From Eggerthellales bacterium (GTDB taxonomy: Bacteria > Actinomycetota > Coriobacteriia > Coriobacteriales > Eggerthellaceae): a DNA stretch of 42,072 nt. Positions 1 through 8,113 of this stretch are shown here, in pieces. The notes under the pieces are model-generated. The model worked only from the letters and a program-made list of their open reading frames with translations. It was not told the DNA's origin and ran no database searches. The DNA lies in the NCBI GenBank assembly GCA_029219345.1, contig JAQXTF010000013.1, positions 1 through 42,072 of the forward strand, written 5' to 3'. Each line of letters opens with the position of its first letter. The stretch's first letter is position 1. The translations under genes and the position numbers were made by a program.

Positions 1-28
1 GAAACATAAAAACGCAAAGGAGTAATTC

Positions 29-553
29 ATGACCGTTTCATTTGTTCCCGTGACCACCGATGAGCAAACCCATCAGCTAGCCGACATGGCTGGCGCCATC
101 TGGCGCGAGTACTGGCCGGCTCACATTGGCGCAGCTCAGACCGAATATATGATTGAACATTTCCAAAGCTACGAAGCCATCAGTCGCGACATGGCTCTGC
201 CTACCAACCCCTACGAGTATTGGTTTGTAGTAGTCAATCAGGGCGAAGAAACCGAGCGCATCGTGGGCTTCACCGGCGGCCATGATGAGCCTGAAACCAA
301 CCGCTTCTTCATTTCCAAGATTTACTTGCTGGCCGAAGAGCGCGGCAAGCATTTTGCCAGCCGCATCATCGAGTTCTACACCCAGCTGTGCCAAGAGCGC
401 GGTTTTCGCGCCATGTACCTTACGGTGAATAAGCACAACGACCTGGGTGTTCGCGCATACCTCGGCAAGGGTTTTGAGACCATTGAGTCCGTGGAAACCG
501 ACATTGGCGAGGGATTTATCATGGACGACTACATTATGGAAAAGAAAGCATAG
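29..553 (+). CDS. GNAT-family N-acetyltransferase
   Basis: 174 aa. It probably transfers an acetyl group from acetyl-CoA to an amine of an unidentified substrate in the cytoplasm. The acetyl-CoA-binding region is visible at about residues 96-125, where an EERGKHFA segment matches the family's R/Q-x-x-G-x-G/A loop. It is preceded by the beta-strand ISKIYLL and followed by the typical YLTVNKHNDLGVRAYLGKGF end of the fold. An AAAGGAG ribosome site lies about 8 nt before the ATG. The gene is convergent with dxs and alone on its strand here. Family assignment is secure; the substrate is unknown. Confidence 0.85.
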   Translation: MTVSFVPVTTDEQTHQLADMAGAIWREYWPAHIGAAQTEYMIEHFQSYEAISRDMALPTNPYEYWFVVVNQGEETERIVGFTGGHDEPETNRFFISKIYLLAEERGKHFASRIIEFYTQLCQERGFRAMYLTVNKHNDLGVRAYLGKGFETIESVETDIGEGFIMDDYIMEKKA

Positions 554-567
554 GGGAAACAGGGGGC

Positions 568-592
568 GGTCCAAGGCCAGAGGCTTTGGGCC
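568..592. other. stem-loop between convergent GNAT gene and dxs
   Basis: Two 11-nt arms (568-578 and 582-592) pair with G-U allowance around a 3-nt AGA loop, midway between the convergent stops at 553 and 638. There is no clear T-run on either side. It may be a weak bidirectional terminator or simply a stable RNA end. Confidence 0.35.
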
Positions 593-637
593 GAATGCGA
601 TTTCGCACGCTAAGAGCGGTGTATTCTTGCAGGGACT

Positions 638-2515
638 TTACGCCAAACGCTGCATGACAGAGGCAGCGATGCCTTCGGGGTCAAGGCCCAACTGGTGGAA
701 GAGTTGGTCAACCTTGCCGTGGGTTACGAAGTTGTCGGGAATGCCCAGCTGCAGCACAGGAGCAAGCAAACCTTGGGCGGCCATGCTTTCCAGCACCGCA
801 GAGCCAGCGCCGCCAGCAATAACGCCTTCCTCAAGGGTGACCACCAGGCGAGTCTGAGCCGCGCGGGCAATTTCAACCTCATCCACCGGCTTCACCCAGC
901 GCATGTCAACCACGCGAGCAGAAACACCCTGCTCAGCAAGAAGATCGGCGGCCTTTTCCGCCTGACCAACCATGCGGCCAAAAGCCAGCAGAGCCACATC
1001 GGCACCCTCGCGTACCACGCGGGCTTTGCCTAAAGGCAGCACCTGAGGCTGCGCAGGCACTTCCACGCCCTCCGCCGAACCGCGAGGATAGCGCAGGCTG
1101 AAAGGTCCGCCCAGCTCAAGAGCGGTATGCAGGCCATTTACCAGCTCGGCCTCGTTGGAGGGAGCCAGCACCCGCATGTTGGGAATCATGCGCATGTACA
1201 CCATGTCGAAAACGCCGTGATGAGTGGGGCCGTCTTCGCCCACCAGGCCGGCACGGTCAAGGCAAAACACCACGTCAAGGCTGGAAAGCGCCACGTTGAT
1301 GATGCTTTGATCAACGGCGCGCTGCATGAAGGTGGAATAAATGGCCACCACGGGCTTCTTGCCGCCGAAGGCAACACCTGAAGCCATGCCAACAGCGTGG
1401 CCTTCGGTGATACCCGTATCAACGAAACGATCGGGGAAACGGGCGGCGAATTCTGCCAGGCCAGTACCCGTCTTCATAGCAGCCGTAAAGGCCACGATGT
1501 CTTGGTTCTTTTCGGCCTCGGCCACCAAGGCGCGGCCAAACACGTCCATGTACGAGGGAGCGCCGCCCGCCTTCTTCACCGCCTTGCCCGTCTGGGGGTC
1601 ATAGGCGCCCGTGCCGTGGAACTCCACAGGGTTCTCAACGGCGGGGTCAAAGCCCTTGCCCTTTTTGGTGACCACATGCACCAGCACGGGGCCGTTGGCA
1701 GAAAGGGCGGTTTGCAGAATCTCGCGCAAAAGGGCAATGTTGTGACCGTCAATAGGAGTGGTGCACTGAATGCCCAGCTGTTCGTAAAGCATGGAATTGC
1801 CCAGGAAGAACTGCTTCATGGAGTCTTTCCAGTTGCGGCCGAAATTCACCAGAGCGCGGCCGCCGTTGCCGGAATTCTCCAGCATGCCCTGCACTTCATC
1901 GCGGGTGTGCTGGTAGCTGGCAGAGGCGCGCATGGCGCCGAAGTGCTTCATAAGGGCGCCCACGTTTTTGGAGATGGACATCTCGTTGTCGTTCAGGATG
2001 ATGACCATGGGAGTCTGAGCCTGGCCAATGTGATTCAGGGCCTCAAAAGCCATGCCGCCGCCAATGGATGCGTCGCCAATGATGGCCACGATCTTCTCAT
2101 CGGTGCCCGCCAAATCGCGAGCCTTGGCATAGCCCAGCGCCACCGAAAGGGAGTCGGAAGCGTGGCCCGAGGGATGTGCGTCGTAGGGACTTTCCGCCGG
2201 CTTAGGGAAGCCGGAAAGGCCACCGAAGGTGCGCTGGCTGGGGAAGCTGTCGCGGCGCCCCGTTAGCAGCTTGTGGGCGTAGGCCTGATGGCCCACATCG
2301 AAGATCAGCTTGTCTTTGGGGCAGTCCAAAACGCTGTGACAGGCAACCACAATATCCACCGCGCCCAGGGAAGAGGCCACATGACCACCGGTCTTGGAGG
2401 TGGTGGCAACAATCTCTTGGCGCAGTTCGGACGCAAGAATTTCCAGCTCTTCGTTGGTGAGGAGCTTTAACGCGGAAGGATTATCAATCACATCGAGCAG
2501 TCTATCTTGCGGCAT
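638..2515 (-). CDS. dxs: 1-deoxy-D-xylulose-5-phosphate synthase
   Basis: 625 aa, normal length. It condenses pyruvate and glyceraldehyde 3-phosphate to DXP, the first step of the MEP isoprenoid pathway, using thiamine diphosphate. The N-terminal thiamine domain shows the GHQAYAHKLLTGR segment, the GHASDSLSVALGYA segment and the GDxSIGGGMAFEALN thiamine motif. The central transketolase-like domain has GITEGHAVGMASG and the DRAGLVGEDGPTHHG signature, followed by the C-terminal transketolase domain. The ATG at 2515 is preceded by AAAGGA. It is the last gene of the asp23-nusB-xseB-dxs group, 18 nt behind xseB. Confidence 0.97.
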   Translation of the reverse strand: MPQDRLLDVIDNPSALKLLTNEELEILASELRQEIVATTSKTGGHVASSLGAVDIVVACHSVLDCPKDKLIFDVGHQAYAHKLLTGRRDSFPSQRTFGGLSGFPKPAESPYDAHPSGHASDSLSVALGYAKARDLAGTDEKIVAIIGDASIGGGMAFEALNHIGQAQTPMVIILNDNEMSISKNVGALMKHFGAMRASASYQHTRDEVQGMLENSGNGGRALVNFGRNWKDSMKQFFLGNSMLYEQLGIQCTTPIDGHNIALLREILQTALSANGPVLVHVVTKKGKGFDPAVENPVEFHGTGAYDPQTGKAVKKAGGAPSYMDVFGRALVAEAEKNQDIVAFTAAMKTGTGLAEFAARFPDRFVDTGITEGHAVGMASGVAFGGKKPVVAIYSTFMQRAVDQSIINVALSSLDVVFCLDRAGLVGEDGPTHHGVFDMVYMRMIPNMRVLAPSNEAELVNGLHTALELGGPFSLRYPRGSAEGVEVPAQPQVLPLGKARVVREGADVALLAFGRMVGQAEKAADLLAEQGVSARVVDMRWVKPVDEVEIARAAQTRLVVTLEEGVIAGGAGSAVLESMAAQGLLAPVLQLGIPDNFVTHGKVDQLFHQLGLDPEGIAASVMQRLA

Positions 2516-2533
2516 GGGGTCAATCCTTTGCGG

Positions 2534-2767
2534 TTACTGGACCAGGGGTTCCTCAGAAGCTTCCTGGGCCTGTTCGGCCGACTGCTCCTGGTCTTCGCCC
2601 TGGGCGCTTTCGATGAGCGCGCTCACCCGCGTGCCCAGCTTAACCGCCTCTTCGTACAGGGCAAGTGCCTGCTCAAGGGGCAAATCATCAACGGAGACCT
2701 GGTCCACAATCTGGTCCAGGCGCTCCTTGATGTCGGGGAAATTATCGTATGATTCGGCAGGCTTCAT
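2534..2767 (-). CDS. xseB: exodeoxyribonuclease VII small subunit
   Basis: 77 aa. It is the small subunit of the nuclease that degrades single-stranded DNA to oligonucleotides. The family core is clear: residues 7-50 contain the FPDIKERLDQIVDQV start, the PLEQALALYEEAVKLG helix, and then an acidic Gln/Glu-rich tail. Its ATG lies 3 nt after the nusB stop, so translation is probably coupled. The partner xseA, next to xseB in many genomes, is not in this window. xseB and dxs are also near neighbours downstream of nusB in Bacillus. Confidence 0.9.
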   Translation of the reverse strand: MKPAESYDNFPDIKERLDQIVDQVSVDDLPLEQALALYEEAVKLGTRVSALIESAQGEDQEQSAEQAQEASEEPLVQ

Positions 2768-2770
2768 GCA

Positions 2771-3202
2771 TTACGCCTCAAGACGCTTGGCCACCTGGCC
2801 CAAAACGCCGTTAACGAAGCGATGGGATTCATCTTCGCCGCCAAATTCCTTGGCCAGCTCAACGGCTTCGTCAATAGAAACAGACAAAGAGAGTTCCTGC
2901 TGGAACATCATCTCGTACACAGCGATGCGCAAGATGTAGCGGTCCATGATGGGCATGCGGCCAATGGCCCAGTTGTCAGAGCAGGAGTCAACCATATCGT
3001 CAATTTCGTCCTTGTGCTCTTCCACGCCCTTCAGCAGGGTGATGGCGTATGCGTCAGGCTCAGCGCCGTCTTGTTCTTCGTTGTCGAACACTACAGCCTT
3101 CTGCTCCAGCAAATCGGCAACTTTCTGATCGGTGAGTTCGGCCGAGTACAGCAGCTGCAGAGCAGCGCGGCGCGACCAGGTTTTAGGATGCGGCTTAGCC
3201 AT
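2771..3202 (-). CDS. nusB: transcription antitermination factor NusB
   Basis: 143 aa all-helical RNA-binding protein that joins NusE (S10) on boxA RNA in antitermination, chiefly of rRNA operons. The recognisable pieces are the N-terminal SRRAALQLLYSAEL helix, the central IGRMPIMDRYILRIAVYEM segment and the C-terminal SIDEAVELAKEFGGEDESHRFVNGVLG signature. The ATG at 3202 is chosen because it opens the conserved domain and follows an AAAGAGA-type site. The longer frame begins with TTG at 3226 and lacks support. It sits between asp23 and xseB. Confidence 0.95.
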   Translation of the reverse strand: MAKPHPKTWSRRAALQLLYSAELTDQKVADLLEQKAVVFDNEEQDGAEPDAYAITLLKGVEEHKDEIDDMVDSCSDNWAIGRMPIMDRYILRIAVYEMMFQQELSLSVSIDEAVELAKEFGGEDESHRFVNGVLGQVAKRLEA

Positions 3203-3237
3203 GGAAATCTCTTTATTCCTTTTCAAATTGCAAGTGA

Positions 3238-3582
3238 TTATTTCTTGAACTGGATACCATCAATGTAAACGTCAACGGAACCAACGGGCACGCCCACCTG
3301 GGTGGTTACGGCGTCATACACAGTCTGGCGAATGCGAGCGGCAATTTCAGGCAGCGGAGAGCCGTATGCCACGTCTACATGGATATCCACGACCAGCTTG
3401 CCATCGGCAACGTCAACGTCAATGCCCTGCGCGCTGCCCTTGCCGGAAATTGCGGCGACCAAGCCATTTACAGAGTTGATGCCAACAGCGGTAACGCCCT
3501 CAACCTCGCTCATTGCGACGGAAATAATGGTTTCAACGACACCAGGGGCAATGCTCATGCCTTCGATGCTCAGTTCTTTCAT
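3238..3582 (-). CDS. Asp23/Gls24 family protein (YqhY-like)
   Basis: 114 aa. It shows the Asp23 pattern: GVVETIISVAMSEVEGV near residue 15, then alternating strands with VDVADGKLVVDIHVDVAYG and a C-terminal VGSVDVYIDGIQF. Members include YqhY, which lies beside nusB in Bacillus and affects lipid metabolism, and envelope-stress proteins. The exact role here is unknown. GGGAG precedes the ATG. It is the first gene of the asp23-nusB-xseB-dxs unit, 35 nt ahead of nusB, with a good -10 box upstream. Confidence 0.88.
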   Translation of the reverse strand: MKELSIEGMSIAPGVVETIISVAMSEVEGVTAVGINSVNGLVAAISGKGSAQGIDVDVADGKLVVDIHVDVAYGSPLPEIAARIRQTVYDAVTTQVGVPVGSVDVYIDGIQFKK

Positions 3583-3641
3583 AGCACGTCTCCCATCTGA
3601 ATCCAGTGAAATCAGTCTATTGGTTCGATATTAATCTCATA

Positions 3642-3647
3642 ATTATA
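3642..3647 (-). promoter_or_regulatory. -10 box for the asp23-nusB-xseB-dxs unit
   Basis: A perfect TATAAT on the minus strand lies about 60 nt before the asp23 start, in an A+T-rich stretch. No convincing -35 hexamer is visible at 16-18 nt. It is the best candidate start signal for the group. Confidence 0.5.
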
Positions 3648-3714
3648 CGCTAGTTGGGGCCTATTATTTTTCGCAGCGGCGGAATAATCGAAAATGGTAC
3701 ACACGCGGCAGAAC

Positions 3715-3833
3715 GTGACAGAATTGCCCCGGGCGCTTTTGTCATATTGCTGTACGGTTTTTGGCTATCGCAGGGCATCGTCTTCCCCCTTGCACCCGAA
3801 ACGTGACAAAAGCGCCCGGGGCAATTCTGTCAC
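3715..3833. repeat. 119-bp element bounded by a perfect 30-bp inverted repeat
   Basis: Arms 3715-3744 and 3804-3833 are exact reverse complements (30/30), separated by about 59 bp. Each arm is itself partly palindromic, beginning GTGACA and ending with its complement TGTCA around a CCCGGG core. The element ends 1 bp before the amidohydrolase stop codon. As RNA on either strand it would form a very stable hairpin. It could be a non-autonomous dispersed repeat, or a terminator-like end for the amidohydrolase transcript. Confidence 0.85.
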
Positions 3834-3834
3834 A

Positions 3835-4659
3835 TTACAGGAAGAAGCGACTCACCAACGCCTGTGCGCCCGTCTCAAGCACCTGGGAAGAAAGACCCAG
3901 CAGCTGCTCTTCGGTCTGAGAACCCGTTACATGGGGCACACCGCCCGATCCTGCATCGGAGCCTACCGCTATCAGGCCGCCAGCTACAGCAACCGCCGCA
4001 ACATTGGCCGCATGTTCGCGAAAAATGCGCGCATCAGCACCTGCCGCCGCATGCACCGGAGCCAAGGTGGGCACCCACACCGTGTGACTGGCCGCAAGGC
4101 ATTTACAGGTTGCAGCGTCCATAAGCAGGCCATGCTCCACACTATCCACGCCCGCATTGAGAGCATCCCTCACCAACGAAGCGGTGTTCACATGAGCCAT
4201 GACAGGAAGCTCCTGGCCATGGGCGTATTCCACCAGCTGAGCCACCACTTCTGCAGGGAGGCCCGGGCTGGAGATTTCCCCATACGCATCAAAATTGGCA
4301 ATGCCCGAAAGCATAAGCTTCACAAAGGTAGCACCCTGCTGTTGCGCCTGGTCAACCAGGAATTTGTACTCCTCCAAGCCTTCAAAGGGCTTGCCCAAAA
4401 AGGCGCCATACTGGCCGCGAGGATACAGCGGAAAAGCCGGCGATGCGAAAGCGATGCCATATGCGGGCGCCAGTTGGGCCGCGCGGCTCGCCACACCCCA
4501 CTTGTCACCGCCGTCGCGCAAATGGGTGTATCCCGTCGCAGCGTAAGCCTGCAGCGTGGCGTGAATCCAGGCCTCATCAGGGCCTTCCCCATGACGTACC
4601 TTCGCCTGGCGCCAATCGGCACCATCTAGGGCAATATGAATGTGGGCATCAATCTTCAT
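3835..4659 (-). CDS. metal-dependent amidohydrolase
   Basis: 274 aa TIM-barrel hydrolase of the amidohydrolase superfamily. The N-terminal D-A-H-I-H metal motif is at residues 4-8. VKLML follows at about residue 118, where the family's bridging lysine sits, then PVMAHVN and SVEHGLLMD histidines, and VGSDAGSGG with the late metal-binding Asp. This pattern suits a cyclic amide, imidazolone or dipeptide-type hydrolase; the substrate is not identifiable. The start at 4659 was chosen because it opens directly with MKIDAHIH. Upstream codons would run into the terminator and repeat at 4676-4740. It lies between efp and asp23 and is likely a separate transcript. Confidence 0.82.
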   Translation of the reverse strand: MKIDAHIHIALDGADWRQAKVRHGEGPDEAWIHATLQAYAATGYTHLRDGGDKWGVASRAAQLAPAYGIAFASPAFPLYPRGQYGAFLGKPFEGLEEYKFLVDQAQQQGATFVKLMLSGIANFDAYGEISSPGLPAEVVAQLVEYAHGQELPVMAHVNTASLVRDALNAGVDSVEHGLLMDAATCKCLAASHTVWVPTLAPVHAAAGADARIFREHAANVAAVAVAGGLIAVGSDAGSGGVPHVTGSQTEEQLLGLSSQVLETGAQALVSRFFL

Positions 4660-4675
4660 GAGTCCATTGTACGAA

Positions 4676-4707
4676 AAACCTGCCAAATGATGGGGTAATT
4701 TGGCAGG
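4676..4707. repeat. 32-bp stem-loop repeat, copy 1
   Basis: This 32-bp sequence is identical at 15207-15238. Its core is a perfect 10-bp stem (CCTGCCAAAT and its complement) around a 9-nt loop, GATGGGGTA. On the minus strand it is followed by GTTTTTC, so it may terminate transcription just before the amidohydrolase start. It lies immediately downstream of the efp terminator. Confidence 0.8.
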
Positions 4708-4710
4708 TTT

Positions 4711-4740
4711 AAAAAAACCCGCCCCCATTGGGACGGGTTT
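4711..4740 (-). terminator. rho-independent terminator after efp
   Basis: On the minus strand an 11-bp G+C-rich stem with one mismatch (arms 4730-4740 and 4715-4725) closes a 4-nt loop and runs into seven T residues. It sits about 20 nt downstream of the efp stop and ends the long operon. Confidence 0.85.
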
Positions 4741-4761
4741 CAAACGCATATCAGCGCAACT

Positions 4762-5322
4762 TTAGACGCGCTTTACGAAGCGGCCGTCGCGAGTGTCAAT
4801 CTGCACGGTTTCGCCCTCGGAGATGTACATGGGGATCTGAACAACAGCGCCAGTCTCCAGGGTAGCAGGCTTGGTAGCACCGGTAACGGTGTCGCCCTTG
4901 AAGCCAGGCTCAGTCTCGGTAACAACCAGCTCAACGAACATCTGAGGCTCAACGGAAACCAGCTCGCCATCAGCATACAGGATGGAAGCTTCGTCGTTTT
5001 CCTTCAGCCACTTAGCGCAATCGCCTACCTGAGCTTCGTTCACTTCAAACTGCTCGAAGGTCTCCATGTCCATGAAGTTGTAGGTTTCGCCGTCGTTGTA
5101 CAGGTACTGCAGTTTCTTGGTTTCCAGACGGATAGCGTCAAACTTGGTGCCAGCGTTGAAGGTGTATTCAACCACGCGGCCGGTGCGGATGTCGCGAAGC
5201 TTGGTGCGAACGAAAGCGCCGCCCTTGCCAGGCTTTACGTGCTGGAACTCAACAATGACACAAGCCTTGTTGTTGTACTCGATGCACATACCGTTCTTGA
5301 AATCAGCGGTAGAGATTGCCAT
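4762..5322 (-). CDS. efp: translation elongation factor P
   Basis: 186 aa, the standard length. It binds between the P and E sites of the ribosome and relieves stalling at polyproline stretches. All three beta-barrel domains are present: the KOW-like N-terminal domain with VKPGKGGAFVRTKLRDIRTG at about residues 29-48, the middle domain, and the C-terminal domain with TKPATLETGAVVQIPMYI and DTRDGRFVKRV. The modification-site loop reads KPGKGGAF, with Lys at the usual position. A strong AAGGAGG precedes the ATG. It follows pepP by about 54 nt, a neighbourhood found in both Bacillus and Mycobacterium. Confidence 0.97.
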   Translation of the reverse strand: MAISTADFKNGMCIEYNNKACVIVEFQHVKPGKGGAFVRTKLRDIRTGRVVEYTFNAGTKFDAIRLETKKLQYLYNDGETYNFMDMETFEQFEVNEAQVGDCAKWLKENDEASILYADGELVSVEPQMFVELVVTETEPGFKGDTVTGATKPATLETGAVVQIPMYISEGETVQIDTRDGRFVKRV

Positions 5323-5376
5323 ATTTTTCCTCCTTATAGCGAAGAGCCCAAGGGCGCTTCAAAACAAAATAAACCG

Positions 5377-6492
5377 CTATATTATAACCATTTCATGGGT
5401 AGATTGTGTGAAGACATGGAAACCCACAGAAGTAATTACGCCAAAATCTTCCAAACGCATGCCAAATTGGCCCTCCAAATAGATGCCGGGCTCCACCGTG
5501 ACCACGTTTCCTTCTTGCAAGGGAGCGTCGTTGCGCGGGGAAAGATTGGGCTGCTCGTGAATGTCCAGTCCCACGCCGTGGCCCAGGCTGTGGCCCATCT
5601 TGCCGTCGAAGCCTCCTGCCGCCAAGATCTCCTCAGCCTTGTTGTGGGCCTGGGCGCCGGTCACGCCAGGCTTCAGCATGCGCTCCACCGTCTCATTGGC
5701 TTCGCGCAGCACCTCATAGGCAGCGCGCATCTCGGGGCTAGGATCGCCCAGGAACACCACGCGGGTCATGTCGGAGCAGTAGCCGTGGGCGCGGGCGCCA
5801 AAGTCAAGCACCACGCACTGACCCGCCTCCAGCACCGTCTCGCCAGGAATGGCATGGGGGCTGGCACCGTTGGCACCAGTGGCAACAATAGAAGAAAAGG
5901 CCAGGCCAGAGGCACCATGACGCAGCATGAAGTCTTCCAACTCAACCTGCACTTGGCGCTCAGTCATGCCGGGACGCATGTATTGGATGATGTGGCTGAA
6001 GGCGGCATCGGTAATGGCCTGGGCGGCTCGCATGCGGGCAATCTCATTGGCGTCCTTCACGCCGCGCAGGTTTACGCCCACGCCCTGGGTATCCACGAAC
6101 ACCACCGTCATACCCTGGTTTTCCGCCGTAAGGGCATCGGCGCGCTCCAACAGCTTCCGATATTCGCCCAGCATCAGGGTTTCCTCCAGGCCAACTGCAA
6201 ATTTCCCCGCTGTGGGCAGGGCCGCCAGGGCGACAGCGCCATGGGTCTTGGGCTCCAGGCTCACCGTGAAAGGCGTGCCAACGGCGGCGCGGTTCACCGC
6301 CACGGCATAGCGGGAGTCGGTGTGAAGAACGGCCTGGTCAGCGGTGACCAAAAGCCCAAAAGCCCCTTCCCCATCAAACACCCCATCAAAGCCGGTGATC
6401 CATTGAATATCCGATTCGTTGCGCATGAAGAAGCCGTCAAGCTCCTGCTGGGCAAGGGCCTGACGAAACAGTTCAAGACGACGATTTTCCAT
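5377..6492 (-). CDS. M24-family Xaa-Pro aminopeptidase / prolidase
   Basis: 371 aa cytoplasmic dinuclear metallopeptidase that removes an N-terminal residue before proline or splits Xaa-Pro dipeptides. An N-terminal creatinase-like domain precedes the pita-bread domain. The metal-binding residues are visible in DFGARAHGYCSDMTRVV, HSLGHGVGLDIHE, VTVEPGIYLEG and MRLEDFG. The ATG at 6492 is chosen because AAGGAG lies 6 nt upstream and the product starts with MENRRLELF. It is downstream of the aroB-like gene and upstream of efp, the position of pepQ in Mycobacterium and yqhT in Bacillus. PepP cannot be separated from PepQ by reading alone. Confidence 0.93.
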   Translation of the reverse strand: MENRRLELFRQALAQQELDGFFMRNESDIQWITGFDGVFDGEGAFGLLVTADQAVLHTDSRYAVAVNRAAVGTPFTVSLEPKTHGAVALAALPTAGKFAVGLEETLMLGEYRKLLERADALTAENQGMTVVFVDTQGVGVNLRGVKDANEIARMRAAQAITDAAFSHIIQYMRPGMTERQVQVELEDFMLRHGASGLAFSSIVATGANGASPHAIPGETVLEAGQCVVLDFGARAHGYCSDMTRVVFLGDPSPEMRAAYEVLREANETVERMLKPGVTGAQAHNKAEEILAAGGFDGKMGHSLGHGVGLDIHEQPNLSPRNDAPLQEGNVVTVEPGIYLEGQFGMRLEDFGVITSVGFHVFTQSTHEMVII

Positions 6493-6530
6493 AGTCATCT
6501 CCTTAAAAACCGAAGCTGGAAGGCTTGAAG

Positions 6531-7577
6531 CTAGAAAGCCTCCAAGCATGAAAGCAGTTCATGGGCGGGCACCAGCACCTGGCGGCACGCACCAATATCC
6601 GTGGGCAGCATAAGGGTTATGACACCGCCGGGAAGGCTAAACGACCTCAGAGCAATCTGAGCATTAGAAACTTTGGTCTGCTGGATGAAGCCCAGCTGAG
6701 TGAGCAAAGCGTCTTGAGCGTCAATAATATCTGAGGAAATCAAGCCCTCGAAATGGGACAACAGTGCCGAGAAGCGCATGCCATCAGCCAGCGAGGCACC
6801 CATTGCGGAGGCAAACTCGCTGCCATAAGCCAGCACGTTCCAGGCCTCTTCCCCCTGCTGCTCGGCGGCTGCGGAAAGGCTGCTGCGGAAGCTCAAAGTG
6901 CGCACCAGAGCTTCACATACCGCCTCTTCATCGCGGTTGCGCAGGGCGCTGGCGTTGTCGGAAAGCCAGAAGAAGAAGTCGTCGGAATCAAGCAAGGCCG
7001 CCTGGGCCACCAGTTCAAAGCCGGCCATCCACTGATCGGCGGATAGACTTGCAAACAAATCAAGGTCAATGCAGGAATACAGCGGGCGAATATCGGCTTT
7101 CACCTGGCCATTTGCACCTTTTACCTCAAGGACTGCCTGATCGCTTACAGCGCAGCTTACCGCTGCCGCCAACGTGGTGGGCGCGTACACGCAGCGCAGG
7201 CCACCGCCAAAGGCCGTGCCCGCGAAACCCGCCAGGTTCAGCAGGGGCGCATCGCCCATGACCACCAGAACGCTTGCGGAATCAAGCCCCAGCTGCGCCA
7301 TAGCAGCCCACAGCTCGCCCACCGTTTCCAGGGCGTTATCAGGGGAAACGCTCACTTTCGCCGGGCGGAATCCCGCCTGGGAAAGAGCCGTTTTCACAGT
7401 GTCTACCGCTTCAGGAGCCGCGGTGTCGTCAGTAAGCAGCAACACGCGGTTTCCCGCAGGGGCATTTGCGCATGCTTGTTGGATGTTGGCACCCATCTGG
7501 GCAAGAACACCTGAGCCAATGCGCACATCATACGACGGCGCCAAAGCGAAGGTGACTACTAGCTTTGCCTTTCGCAT
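6531..7577 (-). CDS. 3-dehydroquinate synthase-like protein lacking catalytic residues
   Basis: 348 aa, the length of AroB, and in the place of aroB directly behind aroK. The fold is traceable: PSYDVRIGSGVL at the start, LLLTDD, VVMGDAPLLNLAGFAGTAFGGGLRCVYAPTTL in the nucleotide-binding half, and LPTDIG near the end. The active site is nearly erased. The GGG loop reads MGD. The Asp-Ser-Ser-x-Gly-Gly-Lys segment after PTTL reads VSCAVSDQAV. The GHT/GHA zinc region reads YGSEFASA, and the HGEAV motif reads DGMRF. Only two histidines remain in the protein, neither in a zinc-ligand position. It overlaps aroK by 19 nt. It is intact, so an inactive or repurposed AroB relative is likelier than a random pseudogene. 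Confidence 0.82.
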   Translation of the reverse strand: MRKAKLVVTFALAPSYDVRIGSGVLAQMGANIQQACANAPAGNRVLLLTDDTAAPEAVDTVKTALSQAGFRPAKVSVSPDNALETVGELWAAMAQLGLDSASVLVVMGDAPLLNLAGFAGTAFGGGLRCVYAPTTLAAAVSCAVSDQAVLEVKGANGQVKADIRPLYSCIDLDLFASLSADQWMAGFELVAQAALLDSDDFFFWLSDNASALRNRDEEAVCEALVRTLSFRSSLSAAAEQQGEEAWNVLAYGSEFASAMGASLADGMRFSALLSHFEGLISSDIIDAQDALLTQLGFIQQTKVSNAQIALRSFSLPGGVITLMLPTDIGACRQVLVPAHELLSCLEAF

Positions 7578-8113
7578 AGAACTCCCTTTTTAATCAGGGC
7601 GCGGCGCACTTCGCGGGCGATGTCAGCCACGCTACGGCCCGCAGTGTCTACCACAATATCGGCTACTTCTTCATACATGGGGGCACGCTCGGCATTCAGG
7701 CGGCGCGCGTTCTCGATATCGCCAAACAGGGGCCTGCTGGCGAAATTAGTGATACGAGCCTTGGCCTCATCTGCGGAAATGCGCAAATACACCACGCAGC
7801 CGTTCCTTAGCAAGCACTGGCGGCTTTCATCGGTGACCACAATACCGCCGCCACAGGAAATAAGCAGGGGGTCGCGACCTGAAAGCTCCATCAGAATTTC
7901 AGTTTCAATGCTGCGGAACAAATCCTCGCCGCCCTTGGCGAAAATATCCGCCACTGTGCACTGCTCGCGACGTTCAATGTAACGGTCCATGTCAATGCTG
8001 GCGGCACCGCAGGTGCGAGCCAAACGGCGGGCCGTGCTGGTTTTACCAGCACCCATGAAGCCCACGAAGAAAACGGACTGGGTCAATTCATATTTCGGCG
8101 GCATGTAAGGCAT
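7559..8113 (-). CDS. aroK: shikimate kinase
   Basis: 184 aa. It phosphorylates shikimate with ATP. The residues needed are present: Walker A GFMGAGKT at 18-25, the DMD of the shikimate-binding DxD at 41-43, the FRSIE arginine, the SCGGG loop, the lid arginine in SRPLFGD, and LNAERAPMYEEVADI. The start overlaps the aroC-like stop in TGATG, so translation is coupled. The contrast with its two degenerate neighbours is the odd feature: the kinase looks active while the enzymes beside it do not. A few N-terminal residues (MPYMPP) could be trimmed by using the ATG at 8104. Confidence 0.92.
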   Translation of the reverse strand: MPYMPPKYELTQSVFFVGFMGAGKTSTARRLARTCGAASIDMDRYIERREQCTVADIFAKGGEDLFRSIETEILMELSGRDPLLISCGGGIVVTDESRQCLLRNGCVVYLRISADEAKARITNFASRPLFGDIENARRLNAERAPMYEEVADIVVDTAGRSVADIAREVRRALIKKGVLCERQS

